44,586 bases of DNA. Source: Hellea sp. Its GTDB lineage: Bacteria > Pseudomonadota > Alphaproteobacteria > Caulobacterales > Maricaulaceae. The stretch covers positions 1 through 44,586 of the forward strand of contig JAHDDX010000014.1 in NCBI GenBank assembly GCA_020629135.1, written 5' to 3'. Below are positions 35,736-44,579 of the stretch, one piece after another. The position numbers and the translations under genes were made by a program. Positions within the stretch are counted from its first letter, which is position 1; each line of letters starts with the position of its first letter. Below the pieces are notes generated by a model, which worked only from the letters and a program-made list of their open reading frames with translations, had not been told where the DNA came from and did no database searches.

Positions 35736-36886
35736 TCCGCAATCCGTTCAAGCAGGCTTTGTATAATATATGTGACCAAATTCGAGTTGGGACATTGTAT
35801 TTCATTTCGCCAGAAGGAGAAAGATCGACTTTTGGGTCCGGTGCGCCCTATGCTGATTTTGTCTTGCATGATTGGTCCGTTATCAAAGCTGTTGCGACCC
35901 GCGGGGACATTGGCTTAGGCGAAGCTTACGTTGACGGATTATGGGATAGCTCAAGTGTGGAAAGCCTTATTCTCTTGGTTCTTGCTAATCAGCAAATGAT
36001 GAGAACCCATGAAAAAGGGTCAACATTATTTAGGCTCATCTCGATTATGCGAGATCGTCTTATCCGTCGCAACAGTCGGAGGGGCAGTCGAAAAAATATT
36101 CAAGCTCATTATGATGTCGGAAACGATTTTTATCAACTTTGGTTAGATGAAACCATGACTTATTCCTCTGCGCTATATGGAGATGCGACGTCGCTTTCAC
36201 ATGCTCAATCCAACAAATATCAACGTCTTCTCAATATGATTGAGCCCGCCGGTGATCGGATCCTCGAAATAGGATGTGGTTGGGGTGGGTTCGCAGAACA
36301 TGCGGCAAATGCCGGCGCAGACGTTACAGGAATTACCATTTCTCCATCGCAATTGGAATTTGCGCAAAGACGATTGGGTGATCGCGCCAATATTCAATTG
36401 ACAGACTATCGTGATACGAGCGGCAAGTTTGACGGTATTGTTTCGATTGAAATGATTGAAGCCGTTGGCCTTAAATATTGGCCGGATTATTTTCGCACGC
36501 TTAAGTCCCGTTTGACAAATAACGGTAAAATTGCGCTGCAGGCCATAATAGTCGAAGACCGACAGTTCGAAACCTATAAGAACCAATCAGATTTTATTCG
36601 ACAATATACCTTTCCCGGCGGCATGTTGATTTCACCCGGTCAAATCGAGGAACATGCCGCCCAAGTGGGTCTCCAAGTCGATAATATGATCCGTTTTGGG
36701 AAAGACTACGCGCGGACCTTACGGGAATGGTTTTTTCGGTTCGAAAATGCTGAAGCTGAGATTCGAAAACTAGGCTATGACACGCCGTTTATCCGAAGTT
36801 GGCGTTACTATATGCAAATATGTGCCGCCGCATTTGAAAACAATCTAAACACGAATGTCATTCACGTGGAGATGTCCCATGTTTAA
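35732..36886 (+). CDS. cfa: Cyclopropane-fatty-acid-synthase-family SAM methyltransferase
   Basis: A 384-residue enzyme of the CfaS family. HYDVGNDFYQLWLDETMTYSS (split as NDFYQLWLDETMTYSSA) is the family hallmark near residue 130, the SAM site is ILEIGCGWGGFAEHA near residue 170, and QYTFPGGMLISPGQIEEHA is near residue 290. It methylates double bonds in phospholipid acyl chains. Given its FAD and DUF1365 neighbours, it may make methylated unsaturated chains (UfaM-like), not cyclopropane rings; which product cannot be told from sequence. AAAGGA precedes the ATG by 7 bases. Confidence 0.92.
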   Translation: MIRNPFKQALYNICDQIRVGTLYFISPEGERSTFGSGAPYADFVLHDWSVIKAVATRGDIGLGEAYVDGLWDSSSVESLILLVLANQQMMRTHEKGSTLFRLISIMRDRLIRRNSRRGSRKNIQAHYDVGNDFYQLWLDETMTYSSALYGDATSLSHAQSNKYQRLLNMIEPAGDRILEIGCGWGGFAEHAANAGADVTGITISPSQLEFAQRRLGDRANIQLTDYRDTSGKFDGIVSIEMIEAVGLKYWPDYFRTLKSRLTNNGKIALQAIIVEDRQFETYKNQSDFIRQYTFPGGMLISPGQIEEHAAQVGLQVDNMIRFGKDYARTLREWFFRFENAEAEIRKLGYDTPFIRSWRYYMQICAAAFENNLNTNVIHVEMSHV

Positions 36887-37373
36887 TTTGGTCCTGACAA
36901 CGGCAGTAGCTGCTTGCATTGCGTCTCCGATCGAAAATTCAGAAATGAACTTGTTTGGAGAGACGACCTATAAGCGCGCTTTCATTAAACTTTATGATGC
37001 TGCCCTTTGCGGTCCGTCCGAAGGGTTTTCCATAGAAGATAGCTTTGCGTTGACTTTGCGTTATCGCCGTAATTTCTCATCTGATCAAATCGTTGGGGCG
37101 AGCATTCATGAGATGGCCCGTCTGTCTAATCAGAAAAAGAGTGATATCGAACCCCTTCGTGAATCTTTGCAGCAATGTTTTCCTGATGTTAAAAAAGGAG
37201 ATATTCTGACAGGCATTAGTGAAGGTCCAAACAAGGCCAGTTTTTATTTAAATGATGCTTTGTCATGTCAGATCGAATGGTCAGGATTTCGAGATCAGTT
37301 TTTTGGCATATGGATTGGCGCCGAAACCCGAGAGCCCAAGCGCGCCCGTAAGTTAATGGGGATAAGCAAATGA
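36879..37373 (+). CDS. Chalcone-isomerase-like exported protein
   Basis: A 164-residue protein with a short hydrophobic export-type start (FNLVLTTAVAACIAS), so it is probably periplasmic. FGETTYKRAFIKLYDAALCG, followed by FALTLRYRRNFSSDQIVGAS, matches the bacterial chalcone-isomerase-like family. Members of this fold in plants include fatty-acid-binding proteins as well as true isomerases; the active-site arrangement for chalcone is not evident. Overlap with the preceding stop by 8 bases and a GGAG ahead of ATG 36879 show co-expression with the lipid enzymes. A lipid-handling role is inference. Confidence 0.82.
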   Translation: MFNLVLTTAVAACIASPIENSEMNLFGETTYKRAFIKLYDAALCGPSEGFSIEDSFALTLRYRRNFSSDQIVGASIHEMARLSNQKKSDIEPLRESLQQCFPDVKKGDILTGISEGPNKASFYLNDALSCQIEWSGFRDQFFGIWIGAETREPKRARKLMGISK

Positions 37374-38206
37374 TGTCATTATTTTTATCTCTACTTAGTG
37401 TCGCCGCGTTGACGATTATTGCTCTGATGATTTTTATCTGGATTGTCGCCTTGTTAACGGATGATGCCAGTGTGATTGATTTGGTCTGGGGACTGGGTTT
37501 TGCATTGGTCGCGATTGTCTGTGCCGTTTGGCTTAATTTAAACGCCAATATGTCGACTTATCTTTGGGTTTTAACGATGTTGCCTATTGTCTGGGCAATA
37601 CGCTATTCAACCTATATTTTTTGGCGCAATATCGGGCATGGCGAAGATCCGCGATATACAAAAATGCGCGAGGGCAAATCCAAGGCTACATGGCCATTTC
37701 ACCTGCTGTTTAAAATTTATGGTTTTCAGGCCCTTGCAATGCTGATTGTGGCTCTGCCGATAGTCGTTGGTATGGCGAGCGGAACCGCATATGAAACCAA
37801 AATGTCGATATGGGCCGTAATCGGGGCAACCATATGTTTGTTTGGGATTGTTTATGAAGGCCTTGCAGATATCCAGCTCGCGAAATTTAAGTATAAGCGT
37901 AAAGCTCTAGGACCCGAAGTTACCGGTAAGGTCATGGATAAGGGGTTGTGGAGATATTCCCGTCATCCGAACTATTTTGGCAATGCAACCTTGTGGTGGG
38001 GATATTTCATTATCGTCTGTTCGACCGCTTTCGGTGCGTTGAGTGCAATTGGACCGCTATTTATGACCTATTGTCTAATAAGGGTGTCAGGTGCCGATCA
38101 TTTGGAAAAGACACTGTCGCAACGTCCGGAATATGTGGATTATATGCAGCGAACGTCAAAATTTTTTCCGCAGCCGCCCAAGCCAAAACCATATGCCGCT
38201 GCCTAA
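37370..38206 (+). CDS. DUF1295 family integral membrane protein (steroid 5-alpha-reductase-like)
   Basis: A 278-residue membrane protein with about six hydrophobic segments. VIDLVWGLGFALVAI near residue 25, FWRNIGHGEDPRYTKMRE and the C-terminal GLWRYSRHPNYFGNATLWWG block identify the DUF1295 group, related to steroid 5-alpha and sterol C14 reductases, which use NADPH to reduce a double bond within the membrane. The RHPNY block is the cofactor region of that superfamily. Last gene of the RpoE-controlled operon, starting in an ATGA overlap. Its substrate is unknown; a modified acyl chain is the natural guess. Confidence 0.88.
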   Translation: MMSLFLSLLSVAALTIIALMIFIWIVALLTDDASVIDLVWGLGFALVAIVCAVWLNLNANMSTYLWVLTMLPIVWAIRYSTYIFWRNIGHGEDPRYTKMREGKSKATWPFHLLFKIYGFQALAMLIVALPIVVGMASGTAYETKMSIWAVIGATICLFGIVYEGLADIQLAKFKYKRKALGPEVTGKVMDKGLWRYSRHPNYFGNATLWWGYFIIVCSTAFGALSAIGPLFMTYCLIRVSGADHLEKTLSQRPEYVDYMQRTSKFFPQPPKPKPYAAA

Positions 38207-39126
38207 TCCTTTTTGGCCAGGGGATGCATATCAAAAACCAGGGCTTTCATGCGCTCATCCAGGACATGGGTGTAAATCTGAGTGGTGGAAATATCTGCGT
38301 GGCCAAGCAATTTCTGGACGCTGCGAATATCAGCGCCATTTGCCAGGAGGTGGGTTGCAAAAGCATGGCGCAGGACATGAGGGGATATTTTTGTGCTGTC
38401 GAGCCCTGCGGCGCCGGCGAGAACTTTCAATAGCTGAGCAAAACGCTCCCGGGTCACGTGGCCGCTTTTGCTGCGGGATGGAAACAGGAAAGGCTGGCTA
38501 AGTTCGCGGGAGGCCGGATTATCGGGCAAGGTCTTTTCACGGATTTTCAGCCAGGACTTGATTGCTTTTTTGGCGGCTTCAGTCAGAGGTACGATGCGTT
38601 CCCGTCCGCCTTTGCCTTTGATCAACAAACATCCATCGCGGCGTTTCACCGTCGTCAGTTTCAGGCTCACGAGTTCCGATACCCGAAGCCCGGCCGCATA
38701 TAAAATTTCCAACATGCACAACATGCGCACACCGCGCTGGGAGCCGTCTTCTTCGGCGACTTTAAACAAACGGTCGACATCGTCCTGGCTCAGCACTTTG
38801 GGCAAGGGGCGTCCTAATTTCGGGCCGCGCAGATTATGCGCCGGATTATCGCTGCGCAGGCCCTCAAGCTGTAAAAACAGGTAAAACTGTTTCGCGGAAG
38901 ACAGCTTGCGGGCCGAGGTTGATGGCGCCAGTCCATTTTGAGCCCATTTGGCCAAGACCCCTTCAAGGTGCCCGGTACCGGCGGTCATCAGGTTTTGTCC
39001 ACTTGATTTTAAGGTGCTTTGCCAATCCGTCAGGTCGCGCCGATAGGCCGAAAGCGTATTGTCAGAGGCGCCGCGTTCCGCGCTCATCATATCGAGAAAA
39101 CTGTCAGTCGCGCGTGCAGGGGTCAT
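38203..39126 (-). CDS. xerD: Tyrosine recombinase XerD
   Basis: A 307-residue tyrosine recombinase with the full active site: R148, K172, H250, R253, H276 and Y285 (GLRVSELVSL, PHVLRHAFATHLL, LGHADISTTQIYTH). Length and the N-terminal SAM-like domain match XerC/XerD, which resolve chromosome dimers at dif. The hypothetical-aroK-aroB neighbourhood is the one that usually carries XerD in relatives, so it is a housekeeping gene and not a mobile integrase. It is coupled to the preceding hypothetical gene by a 4-base overlap. Confidence 0.93.
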   Translation of the reverse strand: MTPARATDSFLDMMSAERGASDNTLSAYRRDLTDWQSTLKSSGQNLMTAGTGHLEGVLAKWAQNGLAPSTSARKLSSAKQFYLFLQLEGLRSDNPAHNLRGPKLGRPLPKVLSQDDVDRLFKVAEEDGSQRGVRMLCMLEILYAAGLRVSELVSLKLTTVKRRDGCLLIKGKGGRERIVPLTEAAKKAIKSWLKIREKTLPDNPASRELSQPFLFPSRSKSGHVTRERFAQLLKVLAGAAGLDSTKISPHVLRHAFATHLLANGADIRSVQKLLGHADISTTQIYTHVLDERMKALVFDMHPLAKKD

Positions 39127-40721
39127 TGATGCGGGCCACCTAAAAAATCGATCGCCGCAATTTGTCCGGCCTGATCATATAGGCCTGCGCTATGCAGGCC
39201 CGAGATCACATGGAACAAAGTCAGGTCGTCCAGCTTTTCAGGGCCGTCTCTTAGGATCTGAGCCGCCCATAGGGCCGCTTCGCCGCGTGCCTGTTTCCGG
39301 GCTGCAGATTGTAAACCAATAATCCGAGGGTCAAAACGCCGCCGCAGAACCGGCTGAGACTGCAGGGCCATAACAACATCGTCAGATAAATTCGCGCCAA
39401 GCGCAAAAGCCAGATAGGCGTCACGAATGGCGCGTTTTTGAACCGCTCCGGATTTTGCGATGCGATCTTCGATATCAATGCCCGGCGTGCCGCCAAAAAA
39501 TCCATTTCCCATGGCATCGGCGGCTAAAGCAATTCGCGCCTGCAGCCCGGGGTCTTTGTCGCCTAAAATATTATAAATCTGCTGCAAGGCCGACAGGTCC
39601 CGCCGCTTCAAGGCCGATTTTAAAAACAAATCCGAATTGATCTCCCATTGGGTTTGCGCCGGAACGGGCTCTAAAAGCGGGGCGAGAAATGCAGCAAAAC
39701 GGTCAAATCCTCCGCCGATATTGGCCCGGTGTAAAATCTCATAAATGGCTTGTTCTCTAATACCGGATGATCCGAACCGGGCCACATCATATAATCGCCC
39801 AATGGCGACCGGGGGCGGGGCGGCAATCGCATCATCATAGCTCAGCACCGTTCCACCGGCGAGGCCATCTTCATTGGTGGATCGGCCCAGGCTTTCAAGG
39901 ATCTGGGTGATCTGTGTGTCGGATAAGCCGGCGCCGGCGGCAAATAGCGCCTCTAACCGCGCGGACGGGGCAGTGTTTTCATTTAAAGCATCTTGCGCGA
40001 ATGAGGCGACAGGGCGTTTGCCTTTGGGCCAGCTTAGATCGGCCTCGCTCATCATCGCAATATGCAAGGGGTCGTTGGCGAGATCTTTGAGATTGGGAGT
40101 GCCGGGAGCACCGCTCAATTTCTGGATCAGGCTATAAAACACTGGGTCTTTGTAACCATCTGACCGTAGCAGATCGGTCGTAAGCTCGGCGGCGGCAATT
40201 TCACCGCGCGTAATATGGCAAAAGGCCCGCAGACTGGCCCACTCCGCATCGCTGCGCCCGTCCAATACGCCGTCCGCGATGGAACAGGCACCGACATTAT
40301 CGCCGGACAATAAGGCCAGGTCCGCGGAAAGCCGGCGATCTGATGCCAGCTCAGGCGCCCGCGTGGCTATGGTGCGAACCGCATTCATCTCGCCAAGAGA
40401 AATGGCGTGTTGAATACGGGCCTTTTGAAATTGTGCCGCAATATCCACGTCGGTCGATTGTGGTGGCACGCCGGGTGATAAAAGCGCCGCCCGCACCAGG
40501 TCTCGTGCCACGGGATGATAGGACCGGCCGTTAATGTCATCGAGCAACTGAACGGCTAAATCGGCGCTTGTACCTTGCCATAAGGACTGATCGAGTCCCC
40601 CCTCAGCGCTTGTCAGAGTGCCCGTCTGAAACGGCGACGCGCTTTGAAGCTGATCGACCTGAATATCCTGGGCCCAGACCAAAGACGGCCATAGCACAGT
40701 AAGAAGCAGAATTTTCTTCAT
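39123..40721 (-). CDS. Large exported protein of unknown function
   Basis: A 532-residue protein with a signal peptide (KKILLLTVLWPSLVWA|Q). The mature part is acidic, rich in alanine, leucine and short helices, with segments such as DLALLSGDNVGACSIADGVL and IREQAIYEILHRANIGGGF, suggesting a helical repeat (TPR/HEAT-like) array, so a periplasmic scaffold or binding protein. I do not recognise the family, but a gene of this size and position seems shared by Caulobacterales-type genomes. The end overlaps the start of xerD by 4 bases. No membrane anchor or catalytic motif is seen. Confidence 0.8.
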   Translation of the reverse strand: MKKILLLTVLWPSLVWAQDIQVDQLQSASPFQTGTLTSAEGGLDQSLWQGTSADLAVQLLDDINGRSYHPVARDLVRAALLSPGVPPQSTDVDIAAQFQKARIQHAISLGEMNAVRTIATRAPELASDRRLSADLALLSGDNVGACSIADGVLDGRSDAEWASLRAFCHITRGEIAAAELTTDLLRSDGYKDPVFYSLIQKLSGAPGTPNLKDLANDPLHIAMMSEADLSWPKGKRPVASFAQDALNENTAPSARLEALFAAGAGLSDTQITQILESLGRSTNEDGLAGGTVLSYDDAIAAPPPVAIGRLYDVARFGSSGIREQAIYEILHRANIGGGFDRFAAFLAPLLEPVPAQTQWEINSDLFLKSALKRRDLSALQQIYNILGDKDPGLQARIALAADAMGNGFFGGTPGIDIEDRIAKSGAVQKRAIRDAYLAFALGANLSDDVVMALQSQPVLRRRFDPRIIGLQSAARKQARGEAALWAAQILRDGPEKLDDLTLFHVISGLHSAGLYDQAGQIAAIDFLGGPHQ

Positions 40722-40725
40722 AGGT

Positions 40726-40866
40726 CTAACGCGCTCGCGGCGTTTCTATTTCGACTGTTACCTCTTCGCTTGGCGCTTTATCGGGCGTAGCCTGGGACAG
40801 TAAAAACATGAAGGCGCCGCCGAAAATCACGGCCAGTATCAAAAGGGCGATCAATAATTTTTTCAT
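40726..40866 (-). CDS. Small single-span membrane protein
   Basis: A 46-residue protein: positive start, one hydrophobic segment (LLIALLILAVIFGGAFMFLL, about residues 4-23) and an acidic tail (APSEEVTVEIETPRAR). The ATG at 40866 with AGAG upstream gives an ordinary small inner-membrane protein; longer upstream starts only add polar residues. It stands 4 bases before the 532-residue gene, in the same direction, so both are probably one transcript. Function unknown. Confidence 0.65.
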   Translation of the reverse strand: MKKLLIALLILAVIFGGAFMFLLSQATPDKAPSEEVTVEIETPRAR

Positions 40867-40992
40867 CGATAATCTCTGATTATTTTTGATATCATCTTGA
40901 GCATAGGACGATTTGCGCACATATTAAGCAAAATTTTCAAAAACGCTTGTTTAAAATGCAGGTGTTTGAATGTCAGGATTAAAAGGCACATT

Positions 40993-41568
40993 ATGCCGGC
41001 GAAAAATAGCGCGTTAAGCGCACACACCATTGCCCTGGTCGGGCTCATGGGTGTGGGAAAAACGACAGTAGGTCGGCGACTGGCCAAACGGCTTGAATTG
41101 CCCTTTTACGACTCGGATGAAGAAATTGAACAAGCGTCAGGTCGAACTGTTGCCGGTTATTTTCGTGACCATGGCGAAGAGGCCTTTCGCGCGGGTGAGA
41201 AACGGGTCGTCAAGCGTTTGCTTGACGGTAGTCCTAAAATATTAGCAACGGGTGGCGGCGCCTTTATTCCCGAGGAAACCCGGAAAATTTTAAACGAACA
41301 CGCGATTACGGTTTGGCTCAAAGGGGATTTCGAAACCATTATGGAACGGGTTTCACGCAAAAACACCCGCCCACTCTTGCAAGTGGCGGACCCGAAGGCG
41401 AAAATGCGCGAACTTATGGATATCCGTTATCCGATTTATGCCACGGCCCATGTGACGGTTCCGATCGCCAGGGGCCCCCACCACCGGACGGTCAATAAGG
41501 TTATCCGTGCGGTTGAAAAACATCTTCGCTCTTGTCAGCAATCGCATGACGTCAGCATATCCGGATAA
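40993..41568 (+). CDS. aroK: Shikimate kinase
   Basis: A 191-residue kinase with Walker A GLMGVGKT (residues 17-24), the PFYDSDEEIE shikimate/Mg segment, and the RAGEKRVV and GGGAFIP motifs. It phosphorylates shikimate on the way to chorismate. I chose ATG 40993, which has AAGG 8 bases upstream and gives the usual length; the frame opens at 40897 but the extra part is basic and unlike the family. Followed 4 bases later by aroB. Confidence 0.95.
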   Translation: MPAKNSALSAHTIALVGLMGVGKTTVGRRLAKRLELPFYDSDEEIEQASGRTVAGYFRDHGEEAFRAGEKRVVKRLLDGSPKILATGGGAFIPEETRKILNEHAITVWLKGDFETIMERVSRKNTRPLLQVADPKAKMRELMDIRYPIYATAHVTVPIARGPHHRTVNKVIRAVEKHLRSCQQSHDVSISG

Positions 41569-41572
41569 TATT

Positions 41573-42685
41573 GTGAGCGATAATTTTCCAATCATTGTCA
41601 AAGTGCCCCTAGGGTCGCGCAGCTATGATATCGTTATCGGGCCTGGTTTGCTTGTGGATCTGGGGCACTGGCTTGACCCGGTTATTGGAGACGGCAAGGT
41701 CCATATCGTGACCGATGAAACGGTTTTTGATCTGTACAAATCGCGGCTTTATGCCTTGGAGCGCGCTATTTCAGTAACCGTTCTTCCGGTTGGAGAAGCG
41801 CAGAAAAGCTTTGAGACATTGCAGCAGGTTCTCGACGATATGTTCGAGCAGGGCTTGGACCGCAATGATACGCTTTTGGCCTTTGGCGGCGGCGTTATCG
41901 GCGATCTGACAGGCTTTGCCGCGAGCGTTTACAAGCGGGGATGTCAATTTGTGCAAGTGCCCACGACTTTATTGGCCCAGGTCGATAGTTCTGTCGGGGG
42001 TAAGACCGCTATTAATGTACCCGCGGGCAAGAATTTGGTCGGCGCTTTTTATCAGCCAAAAATCGTGATTGCCGATGTCGATGTTTTGTCCACTTTGCCG
42101 GACCGGGAATTGAAAGCGGGATATGCGGAAGTCCTGAAATATGGCCTGCTAGGTGACATTGAATTTTTTAACTGGCTGGAAGACCAGGGTGAAAATGTAT
42201 TGGCCTTGAACTCAGAAGCGTTATCCCAAGCCGTGGCCACATCCTGTCGGACAAAGGCCAATATTGTTGCCGCCGATGAACGCGAACGCGGGCAACGAGC
42301 CTTATTAAATCTGGGCCATACATTTGGACACGCCTTAGAGGCCGAAGCAGGATATGGATCTGATTTATTACATGGCGAGGCTGTCAGTGCCGGTATGGCC
42401 ATGGCCTTTGAGTTTTCAGTCCGGCAAGGTTTATGTGATGAAAACGCATCTGATCAGATAAAAACACATCTATCTAAGACGGGCCTGACCAGCATATCAG
42501 ATGTATCGCAATGGCTAAGAGATCCTGACCGATTGTTAAAACATATGATGCAGGACAAGAAAAATGAGGGCGGGGCTTTGACCCTTATCCTGGCCCGCGC
42601 TATTGGAGACGCCTTTATTGATAAAGGCGTGGATCAAACCGAAGTCAAAACCTATCTCGCCCATTTGGCAAAAACCTATGCTTGA
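41573..42685 (+). CDS. aroB: 3-dehydroquinate synthase
   Basis: About 370 residues, near the 362 of E. coli AroB. NAD and zinc site segments are AFGGGVIGDLTGFAAS, VPTTLLAQVDSSVGGKTAIN, and LNLGHTFGHALEAEAGYG with HGEAVSAGM, which carries zinc ligands. It forms dehydroquinate from DAHP. I chose GTG 41573, which starts 4 bases after aroK; ATG 41546 in frame would overlap aroK by 23 bases and has no ribosome-binding site. The end overlaps the CNNM gene by 8 bases. Confidence 0.95.
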   Translation: MSDNFPIIVKVPLGSRSYDIVIGPGLLVDLGHWLDPVIGDGKVHIVTDETVFDLYKSRLYALERAISVTVLPVGEAQKSFETLQQVLDDMFEQGLDRNDTLLAFGGGVIGDLTGFAASVYKRGCQFVQVPTTLLAQVDSSVGGKTAINVPAGKNLVGAFYQPKIVIADVDVLSTLPDRELKAGYAEVLKYGLLGDIEFFNWLEDQGENVLALNSEALSQAVATSCRTKANIVAADERERGQRALLNLGHTFGHALEAEAGYGSDLLHGEAVSAGMAMAFEFSVRQGLCDENASDQIKTHLSKTGLTSISDVSQWLRDPDRLLKHMMQDKKNEGGALTLILARAIGDAFIDKGVDQTEVKTYLAHLAKTYA

Positions 42686-43988
42686 AACACTCATGAGCCC
42701 TGAAATTATTACAACCTCCATCATCGTTTTATGCTTATTGGTCGTTTCCGCATTTTTCTCTGGATCTGAAACGGCGCTGACGGCGGCGTCGCGGGCGCGT
42801 ATTCATGCTGCCGAGCGAGACGGAAATAAAAGTGCGGGGATTGTCGCCCGACTTTTGGCGACACGCGAGCGTTTGATTGGTGCATTGCTGCTCGGTAACA
42901 ACATGGTCAATATCGGAGCCTCGGTATTGATGGCCGGGATCATGGCTCAGCTTTTTGGCGACACAGGAATGGCCAAAGCGACCGCAACGATTGTCATGAC
43001 AATCTTGATCCTTATTTTCGCCGAGGTCCTTCCCAAAACCTATGCTATTACCCACCCAAACCGGGCCTCTTTGCGGGTGGCGCGCCCAGTTAATTTCATT
43101 GTCGCGATTTTTGCGCCGATTGTGGCCTTGGTGCAGACGATCGTAAATGCAGTCCTACGCATGTTTGGCGTGCGTTCAGATGCGTCGCCTTGGACGGCGG
43201 CCGATGAAATTCGCGGTGCCGTGGATTTGCATATGCAGGAAGGCGGCGTTGCAAAGGGCGCGCGAGATCAGATCATTGGGGTTTTGGAACTGGATGATCT
43301 GACCGTCGAAGAAGTGATGGTCCACCGTAAAAATATTATCATGGTCGACGGAGACCTACCGCCGGGTCAGATCGTCAAAGAAGTACTGGCCAGTGGTCAT
43401 ACAAGATTGCCCGTTTGGACCGAGGATCAAGACAATGTCATTGGCGTTTTGCATGCCAAGGACATGCTCAAAGCCCTGCATAAAAACGGCGGGGATTTCG
43501 AAGCACTGAATATTAAGCGCATGATGCGTGATGCCTGGTTTGTGCCGGAAACCACCTCGGTCGTGCAGCAATTACGCGCCTTCCAGCAAAAGCGCGAGCA
43601 TTTCGCTATTGCCGTTGATGAATATGGCGCGCTGATGGGGGTAATCTCGCTTGAGGATATCATTGAAGAAATTGTGGGCGACATTCAGGACGAATATGAC
43701 GAGGAATTGGAAGGCTTAATCCGTCATGCGAATGGGTCGATTACCATTCGAGGAGATATCCCGATCCGGGACCTCAACCGGGCTATGGACTGGAAATTGC
43801 CGGATGAGGAGGCCGTGACGATTGCAGGATTGGTTATTCACGAAAGCCAGACCATTCCCGAGGAAAAGCAGACCTTTTCATATTATGGCTACCGGTTTGA
43901 AATTCTGGAACGTCAGCGCAATCAGATCAAATTGCTTAAAGTCAGTAAAACTTTTGAGCCGGATCAACGCAGCGAAGGAAATGGTTGA
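42678..43988 (+). CDS. CNNM/CorC-type membrane protein with CBS pair
   Basis: A 436-residue HlyC/CorC family protein. Residues 8-185 are a DUF21 (CNNM) membrane domain with several helices (FFSGSETALTAASRARIHA, GNNMVNIGASVLMAG, ILIFAEVLPKTYAI). Next comes a CBS pair at about 200-325 (VHRKNIIMVDG, ARFPV-like TRLPVWTEDQDNVIGVLHAKD and FAIAVDEYGALMGVISLEDI). The end is a CorC/HlyC C-domain. Such proteins are linked to magnesium or cobalt efflux and ion balance. It follows aroB with an 8-base overlap. Confidence 0.92.
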   Translation: MLETLMSPEIITTSIIVLCLLVVSAFFSGSETALTAASRARIHAAERDGNKSAGIVARLLATRERLIGALLLGNNMVNIGASVLMAGIMAQLFGDTGMAKATATIVMTILILIFAEVLPKTYAITHPNRASLRVARPVNFIVAIFAPIVALVQTIVNAVLRMFGVRSDASPWTAADEIRGAVDLHMQEGGVAKGARDQIIGVLELDDLTVEEVMVHRKNIIMVDGDLPPGQIVKEVLASGHTRLPVWTEDQDNVIGVLHAKDMLKALHKNGGDFEALNIKRMMRDAWFVPETTSVVQQLRAFQQKREHFAIAVDEYGALMGVISLEDIIEEIVGDIQDEYDEELEGLIRHANGSITIRGDIPIRDLNRAMDWKLPDEEAVTIAGLVIHESQTIPEEKQTFSYYGYRFEILERQRNQIKLLKVSKTFEPDQRSEGNG

Positions 43989-44482
43989 TGGATGATCCCA
44001 ACCGCGAGCGCTTGCACCCGGTCTATCCGCCTGAACATTCCAGCATTTCAAAAAGTCCGACAACGCCTTTTCAGCGTTGGGCGCGTTTCATTGAGGTGTT
44101 ATCTATTGGCGCAATCATAGGCGTGCTTGTGTTTTGCGCGGTCATGTTTGCCGGGTTTTGGGAAAATGATCAGGGGGTCTGGCATCTCATCTCGGCATTT
44201 TTCCTTTGCTTTGGAGCGGGACTTTTGGCTTACGGACCACTGATTTCCATATTTATGGGCGCTAGGTCCGCGCGTGGGTCAGGTCCAACCCGGCGTCGAT
44301 CCCTGTTAACAACCTTATTAGTGCTGCCTTGGACGGGCTTGGCCGGATTATGGGTGCCGCTCGGCGGGAATTGGGTGTTAAGTGCCTTATTTATATGGGT
44401 TTTAAGCTTGATATTCTTGTTTTGGGCGGCGTTGAATTGGCATGGTGCGCGCGCCAGGTCACATTCGGTGACAAAAGAATAA
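43988..44482 (+). CDS. Small integral membrane protein of unknown function
   Basis: A 164-residue protein with a hydrophilic start of about 30 residues, then roughly four hydrophobic segments (SIGAIIGVLVFCAVMFAGF, LISAFFLCFGAGLLAYGPL, LLVLPWTGLAGLWVPLGG, VLSALFIWVLSLIFLFWAA). I do not recognise the family. The ATG overlaps the CNNM stop (TGATG), so it is co-translated with that gene and may serve it. Confidence 0.75.
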   Translation: MDDPNRERLHPVYPPEHSSISKSPTTPFQRWARFIEVLSIGAIIGVLVFCAVMFAGFWENDQGVWHLISAFFLCFGAGLLAYGPLISIFMGARSARGSGPTRRRSLLTTLLVLPWTGLAGLWVPLGGNWVLSALFIWVLSLIFLFWAALNWHGARARSHSVTKE

Positions 44483-44579
44483 CAGTCATTTGATTGGATT
44501 TTCCCGAAATTATCCCTATATTTTCAGCGAACGTTCAGGGACGGGACGTTAAGGACTATTGTATCTTAAGGAGATCGCG

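Noticed and set aside
36879-37373. Flavonoid metabolism suggested by the chalcone-isomerase-like gene
   Set aside because: The operon is lipid-related, the protein is exported, and the fold is also used by fatty-acid-binding proteins; no flavonoid genes are near.
38203-39126. Tyrosine recombinase as a sign of an integrated element
   Set aside because: Length, active site and the aroK-aroB neighbourhood fit housekeeping XerD; no attachment repeats, phage or transfer genes are nearby.
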